DNA from: Theristus sp. LFF4_11
Lineage: Eukaryota > Nematoda > Chromadorea > Monhysterida > Xyalidae
NCBI GenBank assembly: GCA_030248135.1
Contig: JASANC010002375.1
Coordinates: 83,230 to 147,229, forward strand
Length of the DNA: 64,000 bases
Reading direction: 5' to 3'
Under the pieces are notes generated by a model. It made no database searches and was not told where the DNA came from. It worked only from the letters and a program-made list of their open reading frames with translations. Made by a program: the position numbers and the translations under genes. Positions 21,789 through 34,800 of this stretch are shown one piece after another. Every line of letters starts with the position of its first letter. Position 1 is the first letter of the stretch.

Positions 21789-24625
21789 ATGAACGCCAAC
21801 GACGAAGCAGACAAACCGGATCTGACGAGCATACCGCCAACCGTCCGTCCCCACCTGACGAGCGTGCAGTCCCCAAACTTCGGTCCGGCTTCGTATCGGA
21901 CGAAGACGTACGCAAGCGGCTACACGACGCGCATGATCCGCGTGCAAGATGGCCGCCACGAGTATCTGTATCGCAAACACCATCAGAATGAGGACGGCTC
22001 CGTCACGTACACGTGCACGTTCGTTCTGTTGGCCTTTCGGTTTTCTGGCCCCGTTGCAGGCGTCAATGTGCAGTGTCAGCACGTTCGAATGCGAACAGAC
22101 GCGTTAAAGCATTTTTTAAAGCACGTTTCAAGCATTAAAGCACTAGTTACAAGCATTCAGCGCTTGTTAACCCAAGTGGAACTTGTGAGAGTGTCGTGTG
22201 CTCGTGCGATTCATTGGCGTGTATATCGCTGGAAATCGAATCGATGCGAAAAAAACTAGCTGATTTCGGTGTCGCCAAGTACTATATCCAGCTGTATTTT
22301 TGTCTAGTTCTGCGACGTAATACGCGCACAGATAGGGAATCAGTTGGCAAGCAAATTCAAATGGTTATTTACAGTTGTTGAAGTCAACCAAGTACCTGAG
22401 GTACCACAGGATCACTTGACACAATTTTGAATAGCTGCGTCAAGCATGACACAAACCCTTTTCACGTGTCTGCAAACGCATTTCATCAGTCGCAGAAGCA
22501 CACGAAAAGATTGCTTGTGGCTCCCCGTCAACACAAGACAAGCAAAGTTTTCGCTTTTGTGTCGCAGCCGCTGCAAGAGTCTGAAGCAGTCAGTGCCGGG
22601 CAAACAGTCGACGCTGGTGCCGACTGCGCGCGTGAAGGACGACGTGCACCTGACGGACCCGTTGGAGCGACCGCATTTCTGTACAGCGCCGCAATTTCAG
22701 CAGAAGGTTCGAGACCATCGGTTGAACTGCGCAAGAACTTGAGTGGTCGACAGAAGAACTTTTTTCACGTAGTTATTTGCGCACCGGTTCCGGAAACCGT
22801 AAGGTACACCAAACTCCGGCGGAAACGGGCAATACTGCCCCGAGCCCAATTTACCTTCTCGGCTCTGAAGGGAGTAGACCATTAGATGTTATTGGTCACT
22901 TTAATTTCTCCATATGTGTCTTGTCCACAGCGGTGTTCGAACTTTCCACCCACAGAACGGTAGACAGAAGTCCTACACCTGCGCTACAGACGCGACGAAT
23001 AAACTTGACGAATGATTATTTTGCAGTCCAACTTCGGCCCGGCTGTGTATCGCACGAAGACGTACTCGAGTGGCTTCACGTCGCGTATGGTGCTGGTGCA
23101 AAACGGTGAACACGAGTATCTGTACCGCAAACATCACCAAAATGATGACGGCACCATCACGTACATGTGCACGTTCGTTGGCGTCTGTTTTGTTTTTTTT
23201 GTCAAACTTTTTCGGGTTTAGCTAGCAACTATAAGATAAAAGCCCATTCATTCATTCATTCCGGTGCGCCGGTCTGAACGCAGTTCAGGATGAATAGTGA
23301 AACCCACCGTCAGCCGCTGCAGTACGTCAGAGGTCCCAAATTGATAACGCGCGCTTCACTCCACCCATTCATGCTGACGCGCAGCAGCGCTACTACTTCA
23401 CGCTAAGACTTGAAATCCGCCGCTACTTCGCGCTCCATGAATGCGCCTTAAGATGCCATTCGTGAAAAGAACGCAACGAACTACGAACGGTGTTCCATTG
23501 CAACATGAAATCGCAACAGTATATTTGTCGCTGCAGGCGCTGTCACAAACTAAAGCGCGGTTTACCACCGGAGGAGCGCGGAATCGCGGTGCCAACGGCG
23601 CGCGTGAAAGATGACATTCACGTCAGTGACCCGTTGGAGCGGCCGCATTTCTGCACGGCCTCCTATGGAGCACTGACGGTTAGCACCAGTAATCCTTTTG
23701 ATGTAATACTTATGGTTGACATTTTGCCAAACAAAAAACTAAACTCAATTAAGTCAGTATATGAAAACGGTGCATACAGAATGCTGGCCCATTCCATTTC
23801 ATTTCTTGAATTTCGGGCTGGATTGGACTTCGGTTGGAGAATAAAAAGTGAATGGTGGCACACGTTCAGTGCGGCCATGATGGCTGCCTGGCATTTGAAT
23901 TTTCTGAAACCTGTTCCTCTTTTGGATTTCAAAACAAAACAGTGACAGACAATGTTGGTCAATGTGGTGAAGAGAAATTCCACCGTGTTGGTTGACTGAT
24001 TGATCTTTATTCGACCCATTAATGGTAAGTGTCAGGCTGATGCACAAGGAAAACCAGTTTTCCAGACCAGCAGAGCTTGTCACACCGCCAATAAAGCGTT
24101 TTTCAGTCAACTTTCAACTTTCAGTCGCCCGAGGTGAGTCGACAATCGCAAGCAACGGCCGCCATCGAGTCGAACTACTACGAGGAGGAGGAGGAGGAAG
24201 ACGAAGAAGACGAGCAGGACTTCTTGTTTGCCGGCGGTGCCAGCAGCAGCCGCAAATACTTCAAGCACAACGGATTCGCGTACGACTCGACGAAACGCAA
24301 GGTGGCGGCGACGGAAGAGACGGAACAGTTGAAGCAGACGATACTGCGCGAGCAACTGGCGCTGCTGAGGGACGAACGACGGACGCAGACGTTGAAGCAA
24401 CGCAAGATCGCAGAGCAACGGCAGCTGATTGCGAATCAGAATAGACTGGTGAAACTGCAGAGAGTGGCGCATGAGAAACGACTGAGAAGAATCACCGGTG
24501 AAGGGGCAGCTGTGGAGTGTAGTGACGAAGAAATGGGAGATGGAGAATTGAACAACGGAGCAACGGACCAGTCAACAGGCGACGACCAGACGAATGGGTA
24601 TTTGGAGGAATTGAACGCTGACTGA
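21789..24625 (+). CDS. Cluster gene 7: protein with two CxxC-HxC modules plus coiled coil
   Basis: Five exons fit: 21789-22018, 22568-22706, 23027-23172, 23537-23678 and 24125-24625, about 385 residues. Module 1: NFGPASYRTKTYASGYTTRM, HEYLYRKHHQNEDGSVTY, then CTRCKSLKQ across the splice and DPLERPHFC. Module 2: NFGPAVYRTKTYSSGFTSRM, CTRCHKLKRG, DPLERPHFC. Both are C-x2-C-x(33-35)-H-F-C. The phase-0 borders of exons 2 and 3 allow the two modules to be one protein. Exon 3 has an acceptor rather than a credible start codon, which favours that reading over two genes. The last exon is the RKYFKHNGFAYDSTKRK coil, nearly identical in DNA to genes 1 and 2. The alternative is two separate genes sharing a tail. 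Confidence 0.7.
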
Positions 24626-24654
24626 TTTTTTTTATTTCAGTTTGTCATGTTTTC

Positions 24655-24815
24655 ACTGACCTGGTGGTAGAGCGCCAGACTATTGTCATTGCGTTCAGGG
24701 GATCGAGCCCCACCAAGGGGTGTATAGGCACTTATTAACAGAGAAAACTCGATGGGCGCCTATTCGACGGCGTTCTGTGCGCTTTTCTATGTATGTTAAA
24801 AACATCGCCTAAATC
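24655..24815 (+). mobile_element. tRNA-derived SINE, copy 4
   Basis: CTGGTGGTAGAGCGCCAGAC head, GGGGATCGAGCCCCACC B-box, then AGAGAAAACTCGATGGGCGC and GGCGTTCTGTGCGCTTTTCT, ending TAAAAACATCGCCTAAAT. It lies directly downstream of gene 7. Confidence 0.78.
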
Positions 24816-25574
24816 ACCGTTCGTTCGTTCGTATCTAATAATTTTCATTCACCATCTTTGGTTCCGTCATATGTTCTGGATTCGTTTTCATGCATATGAG
24901 TTTAATTGTTTCGTTTTATGACCTTATGACTTTTCAAGCTAGCTTTATTCCGGTTTTTTTGATAAAACTTCGCGCAGTTCTGGATGGTTCTGTACAAATA
25001 CGACTGGGTTTTTATCATATCCATGGGTGAAGTATTTGGTTCGGGGTAATGTCAGACTGTATGGATTATAATTTACGCCAGTTGTTGCATGGAACGCGCA
25101 CACAAGGCACATTTTCGTGAGAAACAACAGTGTGAACTGTCTGACAGTCTGACATGTTCTAACCAGATCAACTGATCGATATTTTATTGACCCAAACTGA
25201 CGCTGTTTCAACTGCCACTACTTTTTTAAGAGCCGCTAAGTTGTTGCTGTTCGGTGCACGGCAGCAGTCTGCTGCTATTTTTTTCAATACACATTACGAT
25301 TTTCGAACGCAATAAACACAAACCGATCAAGAAGGACATGGACGAACATGCAACCGAACTTTGGCCCGGGATTGTCCTGTTTAAGATCATTGATATGTTA
25401 ATAAAACATTGCGTAACTCAAGTCATTTCGTGAATTGATCTTCAATATGACTGCATGGTATATCCTTTTCCGGAATCAGGTGACATCTGTTAGATGTCGT
25501 ATTTTTGGGCAAATTTTAAAAAGTGGCGTCATTAAACCGAACCTGATGAAAGGCATTGGCTTTGGCAGTCTCCG
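24816..25574. other. Spacer between gene 7 and gene 8
   Basis: AT-rich sequence with no supported gene. A phrase of GAAGTATTTGGTTCGGGGTAATGTCAGAC type near 25030-25060 has a related counterpart near 21350-21375 (TTTGTGGTTCGGGGCTATGTCAGAC), so an old dispersed repeat is likely. Confidence 0.35.
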
Positions 25575-26629
25575 ATGATTCGTCTGGAGCAATCAAACGT
25601 TGAGCTGAGAGCTGCCAATCACAAGGACGAGCCGTTCACTCGTGCATTCAGACTGGCGGTCATTCGCGATTACTACCGAGTGACGAAATGCAAGAAGAAA
25701 ACCGCGCAGAAATTTGCATTGGTGTGGACCATGTTGTTTTTTTATCATTTTTGAAACTGAAAAAAAGTTCAACTGACTGCAAGAAGTTCAACTGACTGCT
25801 TCAGCACATCCATGGATTGTTTGTTTTCAGCTTTCAGCAGCCTGTCAAAATGACGTGTGGTGACTGCTTCACAAATGACATTTCACGTTGTAGAGTGACA
25901 CGAAACTGATCGGAAGATGGATCCGCAAAGAACGAAAACTGAAACGGGCGATATCGTTGAGTCGCAAACGACGAGAAGCTCAGTCGGTTGAAGGTGAATT
26001 GTTTGTCTGACAAACACCGTGAACTTTCTTCTTTGCATAGTTCTGTCATTCAAATGTTGACATTTTGCCGCCAAATTTGGCTGCATGATCCAAGTTGTTT
26101 TTCAGAGAAACTGGTAAAATCGTCACATCGGGAACTGTCTGACCAAAATAACGTGCATCCTGAGCCTGATGGGAACAAACAAATTCACAATGACAATGAC
26201 AACGAGTGTTCGGATTCCGATCCGGCAGTTTCCCTTCAGCAAACCACTAACAGCAAGCTCGATCCCGATGGCAAGACGCTACTGATCTCGCTGTTAAGCC
26301 AGCAGCTCCGCAACGAACAACACAAATTCCAATTGATCGCCGAACAACGCCGATTTGTTGCGGAGCGCCGTCGGACGAACGCGCTGAAGGCAAACTTCTA
26401 TCGACGGGAACTCGCGCGAGCTCAGTCGAGAAGTCCGGATTTGTCCGGGATCGAAGACGCTCCGACCGCCTGGCAACGTCTCCGCGGCGAACAACGACGG
26501 CGGCGTGCAAGAGTGAGACGGCCGAAAATGAACCGAGAAACGACGAGCTCAAGGCCGGGTGTGATCTGCTTGGAACCGCAGACGGTGGATAGTCACATTT
26601 GTTTCGATTCGGTTAATCAGGCCGAATGA
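25575..26629 (+). CDS. Cluster gene 8: compact Psq/CENP-B-type HTH plus coiled-coil protein
   Basis: Three exons, 25575-25721, 25894-25993 and 26106-26629, give about 256 residues with a clean start and stop. Residues about 18-70 form the helix-turn-helix: FTRAFRLAVIRDYYRVTKCK, then KTAQKFAL joined across intron 1 to SDTKLIGRWIRKERKLKRA. The intron falls at the turn, the same place as in gene 9. The tail is acidic, then a coil (LISLLSQQLRNEQHKFQLIA, EQRRFVAERRRTNALK) and a basic arginine-rich stretch (RGEQRRRRARVRR). A transposase-derived DNA-binding factor without a catalytic domain is inferred. Confidence 0.78.
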
Positions 26630-26939
26630 TCGGCAACAAATCGACACGAATAAGCGCCGGAATCGTGGCTTGCACGGTGATTTGTCAAATAGACCGCTCC
26701 TATTTCGGCCGTTGTAGTCTTTTCACCTTTCTGTTTACGATATGATGGATATCATCATTGTGTGGTTTATAGGATGCGTCAATGTTGATTCTTTTTTTTG
26801 CACCCAGATAAAATGTTAAGGCCAGCCAGTTCATGCTGCCGCGTGCTGGCGTACTTCGACGTACGTTAAAGGCATGTCTTCATGGGCAACACACCAGATG
26901 TGACATGCCGCGCTGAACAGTGTCCATCTCTTTTACTTA

Positions 26940-27078
26940 TATGCAATTAGTGATTGGTTGGTGATCACGTAATGCATGCTAACAGTGCAGGACAGACTCC
27001 GCCCTACCGCAATGCCTGCACAGAAATCATGCACCACATAATCACCAACCAATCAGCTGATTGCCCATAATTTAAAGG
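26940..27078. mobile_element. MITE family B, copy
   Basis: ATATGCAATTAGTGATTGGT, TGGTGATCACGTAATGCATG on the left. CATAATCACCAACCAATCAG, CTGATTGCCCATAATTTAAA on the right. The outermost ends are lost. Confidence 0.65.
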
Positions 27079-27586
27079 CAGGTCGACCGACTGACTGTGT
27101 TACTAGGAACATATGAACCAAGCCTTCATTTCGCGGTGTTCTGGGTTTTTGTATTGAAATAATATGATAAATTCAAGGTGTATAAAGGTGTTTTTAGAAT
27201 GCTGCAAATGAAATAATGAGGGTGCTGGAAATCCATACCTTGTTTTGATACTGTTCATGCAATTTCACTTTGGTTTTTTTATGTGAAGATTCATCGTAAA
27301 AACTATCGAAACCCTTTTTTTGTTCTCACACCCCAGTGGTGTTCTGTCCCTACGGTTTTCGTTTTTGAAACCCATCTCTTTGTAAAAAGTCCGCCTGCAT
27401 GGTTTTACGAGTATCTACGACGCCCTAAAATTTTAGAGACGAATATAATTGTAGAAAAAAATTTTGCATGGTTTTTAAGTTTTGTTTTGTTTTTTCTGCT
27501 TTTTTGCTTTTTTAGCTGAACAAAAAGAATAAAAAGTCGGATGCAAAAGGCAAATGGTAGATGAATTTGAGAAAAGAGTGAATCAT

Positions 27587-27615
27587 AGTTGTTCAGAGCC
27601 GGGGGGGGGGGGGTT
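27587..27615. mobile_element. Isolated end of a family-E element
   Basis: CATAGTTGTTCAGAGCCGGG plus a G-run matches one terminus of the family-E elements, but there is no tetranucleotide core next to it. It is a solo end or truncated copy. Confidence 0.55.
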
Positions 27616-27837
27616 ATTGCTAAAAACGCGGCAGCGGTGAAAACACAGCACCGATGAAAACGCGCTGTGTATGTAAACACCGCACGGTGTGATTTATGGA
27701 ACGGGTTGGGTCGGCATGAATATAGGGTGTGGTACCAACGGATTTTATGCCGTTAATAATTTTTTTGTTGTTTTTCGTGGTTATCTTGTGATGTTTGCTG
27801 ATTAACGAATGATTAACAGTGACCATTCTTCTGATAA

Positions 27838-27935
27838 CGTAACACATAACGTCGCCCAGATCACGATTTCCTCGGCCGATTTCGACGATCGATGGCTCAA
27901 TCAACTCAGCAGAGCATCCGGAACACGATTATGTG
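27838..27935 (+). repeat. Repeat with direct and inverted partial copies at 28690-28749 and 28561-28617
   Basis: The block ACACATAACGTCGCC...GATCACGATTTCCTCGGCCG, then ATTTCGACGATCGATGGCTCA, is repeated almost exactly at about 28690-28749. The following part (CGATGGCTCAATCAACTCAG...) is found reversed at about 28561-28617. The copies flank the family-E element. Confidence 0.75.
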
Positions 27936-28020
27936 TCGATTGTGGTTGGTTTTGGTTTTATTTAACGACATCGGTCGTTGACTCGTTGTGCAATAAAAAA
28001 TTTACGAAAAAACACAAACA

Positions 28021-28482
28021 AAGTTGTTCTAGGGGGGGGGGGCTGGGGGGCCGCCCCCCCCCAAAAAAATCGAATCTATCTCTATCAGAAAGGTTTTTTC
28101 GGCTCAGCTATTATCTATCTAAAAAAATTTCTCAGCCAGCTATCTATCTAAAAATTTTTGTCTTCCAAGACATAAAATGAGTCAATTTTTGACCAAAATT
28201 GACCATTTTTGCTTGAAATTCTTGAAAATTTCGCTAATTTTAGTTAAAATACGCGTTTATACTTGATTTTTAGAATGTTTTAAGCATTATTTAGCTGTTT
28301 TTATAGCTTTTTAGCGTTTTAGCTATCTATCTATCTAATTTCAAAATTTTGACCGCCCCCCAAAGTCACATGGCCCCCCCGCGGCCCCACCCAAAATTTT
28401 CCAGTTATCTATCTATCTGGAAAATTTGCTCCAGCTATCTATATCGCCCCCCCCCCCAACCCCCCGGCTCTGGAACAACTAT
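28021..28482. mobile_element. MITE family E, copy 1 (tetranucleotide core)
   Basis: It begins AGTTGTTCTAGGGGG and ends CCGGCTCTGGAACAACT, imperfect inverted ends, with long C/G runs just inside. The interior alternates TATC/CTAT microsatellite patches with a unique stretch (AAAATACGCGTTTATACTTG). The whole element recurs reversed at 62581-63046. It is non-coding. Confidence 0.82.
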
Positions 28483-28882
28483 GAACACAAAACACCAATT
28501 TATTGTGATTTGAATTTTTTTCGATTTTCAGAAAACCGTGAAAACCAACTACAAACGAGGCATCATCGTCTTCCGGGTGCTCCGCTGAGTTGATTGAGCT
28601 ATCGGTCGTCGAAATCGGTTGAGCACAGCGCCGGCAGAGTCGCGTGACAGGTCGGCGCACGAGACACACGTCGTGAAACGCACATATTGCCAACACATAA
28701 CGTCGCCTAGATCACGATTTCCTCGGCCGATTTCGACGATCGATGGCTCACTTGTGCGCTTCACTCAGGTGCTGTTTGTTCTATTTCAGGTGAAACCATA
28801 ATCCATGAACCGACGATCACGATGATCAAAACCAAAACAAGCGAGAGTTTTCAAGTCTGAGAAATTGTGAATCTCTTTCAAT

Positions 28883-31800
28883 ATGGACGAATTCGAGCGA
28901 ATACTGGCAACAGCGGCAGCGAATGTCACGGCACAATTGCACCAAGACCGAAATAATTTGGCGTCACCGCGGAATCAATTGTATTTGACAAATGAATTCG
29001 GTGTCAACGTTCACAATTCAATCACAGTTCCTCAAAACGAACAAGCAATGGCGCCGAGAAAAACTGTACCACAACAGTCACCGTCACCTTCATCACAAAT
29101 CGTGCAAAATCAAAATCTTTATTTTGAAACCCAGCAAGACGCCGCTGTTGGGATCGAAAGTAACGCCGACACTCAACCAACACCGGGAAGTTCCAGTAAA
29201 GAGTCGCCGAAAAACCAAGAAAATCACGTTGGTCAGACGGAAACCAACGTGGAGGAAAGGAATGACAATGTGAATAAGCGAAGCGCAACTCCAACAGGTT
29301 CCAAGAAACGGCAGCCTGTGAAATTCCATCATTCACAGCAGTTCAAAAGGCGCGTGATGAACTACCGAAAAAAGCACTCGTGGAAGGAGACGCTGCGACA
29401 TTTCGGCTTGGTCGGTGGCTGTTTTGCTTCTCGTAGTCGGGCTTACCGTTTTGGAAAGAGGGTATTTTTAGACAACTGTTTTTTTATGAAACTTCACCAC
29501 ACAGTCACAATCACAATTGTATTGTATTTGTTTACCTTTTATCGAACATTAGAGTTGAACTGTTGGATAAAACTTTGCCAAGTACAATACAACCGCAAAC
29601 GTGATGGAAAAATGAACGATGAATGTTGCAGAAATCGTTATGTGGTCTGCAAATGCCACTGAAGAAGGCGAAACCGCGCAATTCAAACAACACTGTGCAT
29701 CGGCCGCAGGTACGGTGATCACTCATCCGTGACTGTTCATTTGATTCGCTGGTATTCATCCAAGAAGAATCTAGATTCCAATTTTTCTGACGGCCATAAA
29801 CCAATGTGATTCGACTCGTTTCGTCTTATGTAGTCTGATTTTAATTGATTGCATTAATTTGACAGGCCAACGGCCAGCAGGAATCGTTTCGCTGTAGAAT
29901 CGGAAGCAAACCGTTCAGTGAACCATTGGTGCGAAAATCGAGGACACGAGCCAATTCTGATCCGGACTACGTCGACGAAGGTAAAAGACTGGTGTAGAAC
30001 GAACGGTACGCTTGTTTGCATGTTATATTGCACTCTGACGTTGCACTGTCATGAAACAAACACGCTGGCGCTATGCAGTCACATAAATAGCGTTAAGCGG
30101 CATTCATGAAGCAGTATGTAGTGACACATAGCTGAGGTCACTAAATACTACTTCATGAATGCTCCATCACGTTTGTTGGTGTGTTTGCGACAATGCCATT
30201 TTTCTTCAAGCAAAGGCAAACGCATTCGCTACCGGCATTTTCGAGAGCAAAAAGTTTCAAAATTGAAAAAAAACAATTTTCCTCCCAGACAAGCACGATT
30301 CACAGCACACAGACAATGACTTGGTGTTGATCAGTGATATGCCCGCGCTGGATGATTTGTCAACGATTGTTGCAACGACTTCACAAGATGTTAGTCACTG
30401 CAATGTCGGTCATTTATCAAACAAATTTGTCAAAAAATGGCAATGCTTACAGTCGAACTCTAAATGATAGGCAATCAGCTGATTGGTTGATGATCACGTG
30501 ATCTGTGCTTGCATTGATGTGGGTTCGGAATCGGAGTCTGCCATGCACAGAATGCATGCATGAGCATGCATCGCACGTGATCACCACACCAACCAATCAG
30601 CTGATTCCCTATAATTTAGAGTTCGACTGTAATTAGTGGCTAATTATCACAAACTACAAAGTACAAACTAACATCAAAACGCGATAAAAACGTAAAAACG
30701 CAACTTGGTTGGTTGCTCTTTCCAAGAAAAAACCGCTGAAATTCAAAACCTCGTAAATCTTTTCAGGACTCCACAATCTCAACGGACACGGATGCGACGG
30801 GATCCGGTAATCTGGCAAAGCCGATTTGTCAGCGACGTCGTTTCTACAGTCGAATGTTCAAATTGGCTGCGATCAACGACTACCGCGAAACTCGCTCGCT
30901 CACAAAGACATCACGGCGTTTCGGATTGGTCGGTTGCGGTAGTTGTAGTGTAGTGTAGTCCACTGTTCTCAAAAATACGATCGAAATAAGCATCTGAAGT
31001 TTCAAGAAAAGTAAATCTGATACGTATTTCACAAATCCAGTTCCACACAGCCCATTTTTCAGTTTTGCTACATTTAATTTTGCGAGATCATCCACTGAAT
31101 AGAAGTATAGAAAGTTCAAAAAATTTGAAGTAAAAACCGTTTTTTGTTTTCGCAAGTAAAAAAACTGAAAAAAAACGTTTTATTTGCTATGCCAACCCTA
31201 GTAGCAGCGTCGACTTTTATTATGATGTTCTATTTTTAAACGAGACTTAAGTCGCGCATAGATAAGTAAACAGTTTCATGCATGACACGTGAATTCAAAA
31301 TTGGCAAAATGATCCGAGTCCCTAAATAGGACCAAGTCATTTTTTTTGAATTGCCACTTAAAGATTGAAACCAGTTTCCTTTCTACGTCTGCACACGCAT
31401 TGAGTAGCAGAACCAAAAAACTTGATAAAAAACATTTATTTCAGAGCACCAGCAAGTGCCTGAGTCGTTGGGTGCAGCAAGAGCATTTGCTGCGACAATC
31501 GAATCAGAAATGTCGCGTCAATAAGTTGGGCAAACCGAGGTTCCCGCAAATGGACCGTCGACTGCTTGAATACATGCAGAGAAATCCGGTCCGTGAGAGA
31601 CAGTCACGGAACTTTGCCAATACTTTTGATTTGATTCAGTTTGTTTGTGCAGTTTTTCCCAAATTGGTTGCGTTTGTTGTTTTTTTCTCAATTGAGCGAA
31701 GTAATTAGAGCAAAAAAAAACAGTGAACCACTCAACTTACTGTATAGTCGGACAAGATTGCTTTTTGGTTTGAAAAGCCAATGTCACGTCATTTCTTTGA

Positions 31801-34800
31801 ATTTGAATATAAGCAATCGGTTAAAAGTGCAATGCAAATGCAACAGCAACCGATCAGCCTGCTATTTTTGGCAACGGTTTAGTTGTTGATTTGCTGTTCA
31901 GGATTTTTATTGGAGTTTCGTGTGATCTGCGAAACAAAATTGAATGTAAATGAAATAACTGGTTTTCCTTGTGCATATGCCTGACACTTACAGTGTGTCG
32001 AATAAAATCAATCAATCAATCAAAATATTGTTTGCAATAACAAAAAAATCTGTTTTTTCAGCAGGCAAGGCGCATCGAGATTTTGCGAGAAGCGGAGCGA
32101 CTGACGTTCGTGCTCGGACTGGAGAATCGTGTAAATTATAAATTTGTGTTTTATTGATTGGAAATTCAAAAAAAAAACTTCAATTTGAAAACCTAAGCAG
32201 TCAGGGAACTTGTCATGCTAAGGCACATTTTTTGCACTTTGCAAAAGGATTTGCACTTTGATTGGACACATCAATTTTCATGCAGCCAATCAATGCGCGC
32301 GTTTTGAATGGTGGGGACGATTTGTTGGCGCATGTTGTTCCTACATGATGTTTCGAATTTCTGAAAATTCCAAGTTCGCAAATTGCAACTGAAATCTTTT
32401 CATTCACAGTTCAAAGCGAGCGATGGCTACGTGTCGAAGTTTCTGACTCGCCACGGGCTTGGCGGCAAGAATCCGACTGGCAAACGAGGACCGTTACCGG
32501 TGGGCAGGGTCGAACAATCAAAACGTTTGTGGTGATCTGGTTTTATTGGTTTTGGCGGGCTGTTGGTTTTGGTCGTTTTTTGTCGTAAACTATTTGAGAG
32601 AGACAAATTTGTGTTTGAATTTGCAACCGAACACGATTTTGGCTGGTGAAAAAGAATTTGATGAGCTGATTGGTGCCACCGGTTAGAGGAAACCAATCAG
32701 CGCGCTGCGGCGAGAGCGAGACGAAACAATGCACCGTCATTGCTGATGGAGCAAACAAAAAATGTTTGGTCCAGTGAGTTGAATCGAATTTTTTTGTCGA
32801 GTTACACTTCAAGTACCGATGGAGTTGCGATTTATTGGACTGGATAACAACCGAGATTATAATCGCCCATCATCAACTTTACTTCCGTACATTTCATTTC
32901 GCGAATAGCAGGAAACTCCGATAAAACAATGCGAACAGCGTGTATGGTACGTTGGCCCATAACGGTTCAGAATCTTGTTCAGTGTTTTTCCAAACGTGCA
33001 ATTCTGAAATTCCAGCTTTCTCGTTCAAGTGCGCGTCAGCCGCGATTGTCGAAGCGGATCAAACGATCGAAACAGCATTGGCACGACTGACAGAAATTGG
33101 TAATTTTCGCAAAAGTTTATTTTTTCGTTTGATGATTTTATTCAATGCAAAAGCTGACTGACAAACAGTGAACCTATAACTTGGTGTGACATTTGCACAT
33201 GATCACAATCGATCATGCAATAGGTCATCAGCTGATTGACTGCTTCATTGGGTTCACTGATTAGTCCAGCCTACTCGAAACAGCGAATCAGCATGCCGCA
33301 TTCAAATGCCAAAATTTCCATAATTGTATTCGTTTAAGTTCACGGAACTGGCGTTGATTGTGTCGGTCGCTAGTTCCGGTCGGCTCGTTGTTTTCAAAAT
33401 TGTGGTCCTCTTCATATATCCAGTAGTCGCTGAATTTTGCTCGAAACGTTTTTGTTATCCAGAACAACAATCGACCGTGCAGCAGAAGAAGAACGCGTTC
33501 ACTCCGGCGCAGTTGCTCGATCAAATCAAGGATCTCGGACTGCAGCATCCGCTCGTCAGCAACGACGTCGAAACGGCTGCAGCAACCGACGGGGCTGGCG
33601 CCGCTTTGCAGTCACCCACTGAAGGTGGCCCGAAAGATGCGGACATTGGAAGCGCTCCAATCGAACATTCGAATTGGTCTGAAGAAGGCACCCATGAAGC
33701 TGACATCGGATTGAGAACGCCGGAAATCTCACCTGCGAATCGTGTTCCCGAAACGACGATGCGATCTGAAAATTCAACACCACCGACTTTGATCGAAGCT
33801 GACCAGGAGTCGTTTGTTCCGTTTGACCGAGACGTGGTGTTGCCGAAACCAAAAGTGCTGAAAATCGAGTCTACCAATTCGGAAGCGAATGGCACGGGTT
33901 CGGGTTTGGTTTGTCTGCTTTTTTGAGTGAGAGTTATTTGGTTTCGCATGCAAGCAGCTGATAGGTTGCATTTGAATCGGCTGTATGGCTGATTGTGTGT
34001 GATCTGTTTTTTATGCTGCCAATCAGTTCTGGAATCAAGTTTTTAGAAAAGAGGGCAGAATTGAAACAAAATTGGGAAAGAGTGATTGCCATGCGAAAAT
34101 TTGTTTTGTTTTGAGGTGCACTTGTTTTCACACGCGTCTTGCACAATTTTAGTTTTAGTTTTAATCTTGCACAACCACAAACAAGCTTACTGGCACACGT
34201 GCAATGCTGTGAGCTACGCATGGTAGAGCACGTGATTCTGGTGGGTTTGTTTGCTTGTGCACCGCTCGACAAAAAGAACCGTGTTGAAACCGATGCTCGC
34301 TCTTCGAGCGACGCACTTTAAGGTATCTTCAGCTGAAAAACCCTGAAACGAACGGAAAACATTTCAGCCGAACCAGCAAACGCGCAACAACAATCGAAAC
34401 CGACAATCGTGCGCAAGTTCCAAAGCGCCGGCAGAAAGGCGAAAACGCGCGCGCTACGAACGATCAAGCACATCAGTGATCATCTGCAGCGCGACGACGA
34501 CGCCGGCGATCAGCAGCATCAAGAGCGGCCGGATGATGATGATGAGATCGTTGATGAGCTGTTGATGGAGTTGTCCGAAGAGTTGGACGACGCCGAGAGG
34601 GCACTGGCGACGGCAGTGGCAGGCACTGAAAGTGCACCATCGAAGAAAACGCTCAGAAAGTCACCGGCGAAATCGCCACCGGTGAATAATACCGCAACCA
34701 TCCGAGCTGCTGCTTGCTCGCATCCATTCCGACGGAAACGCGGCCGCCCAAGAAAACCGAAATCATCACCGCAGATCGATTCCGATGTGACGGAGCATTC

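Larger units (their letters stand above)
26630..28882. other. Repeat-rich spacer between gene 8 and gene 9
   Basis: It contains a family-B MITE, a half-copy and a full copy of family E, and a duplicated 60-bp segment, all listed separately. No protein-coding gene is supported. Confidence 0.5.

Noticed and set aside
27844..28180. Small coding gene over the duplicated segment and family-E element
   Set aside because: The frame depends on repeat sequence and a G-run, and the same segment occurs in other orientations without an open frame.
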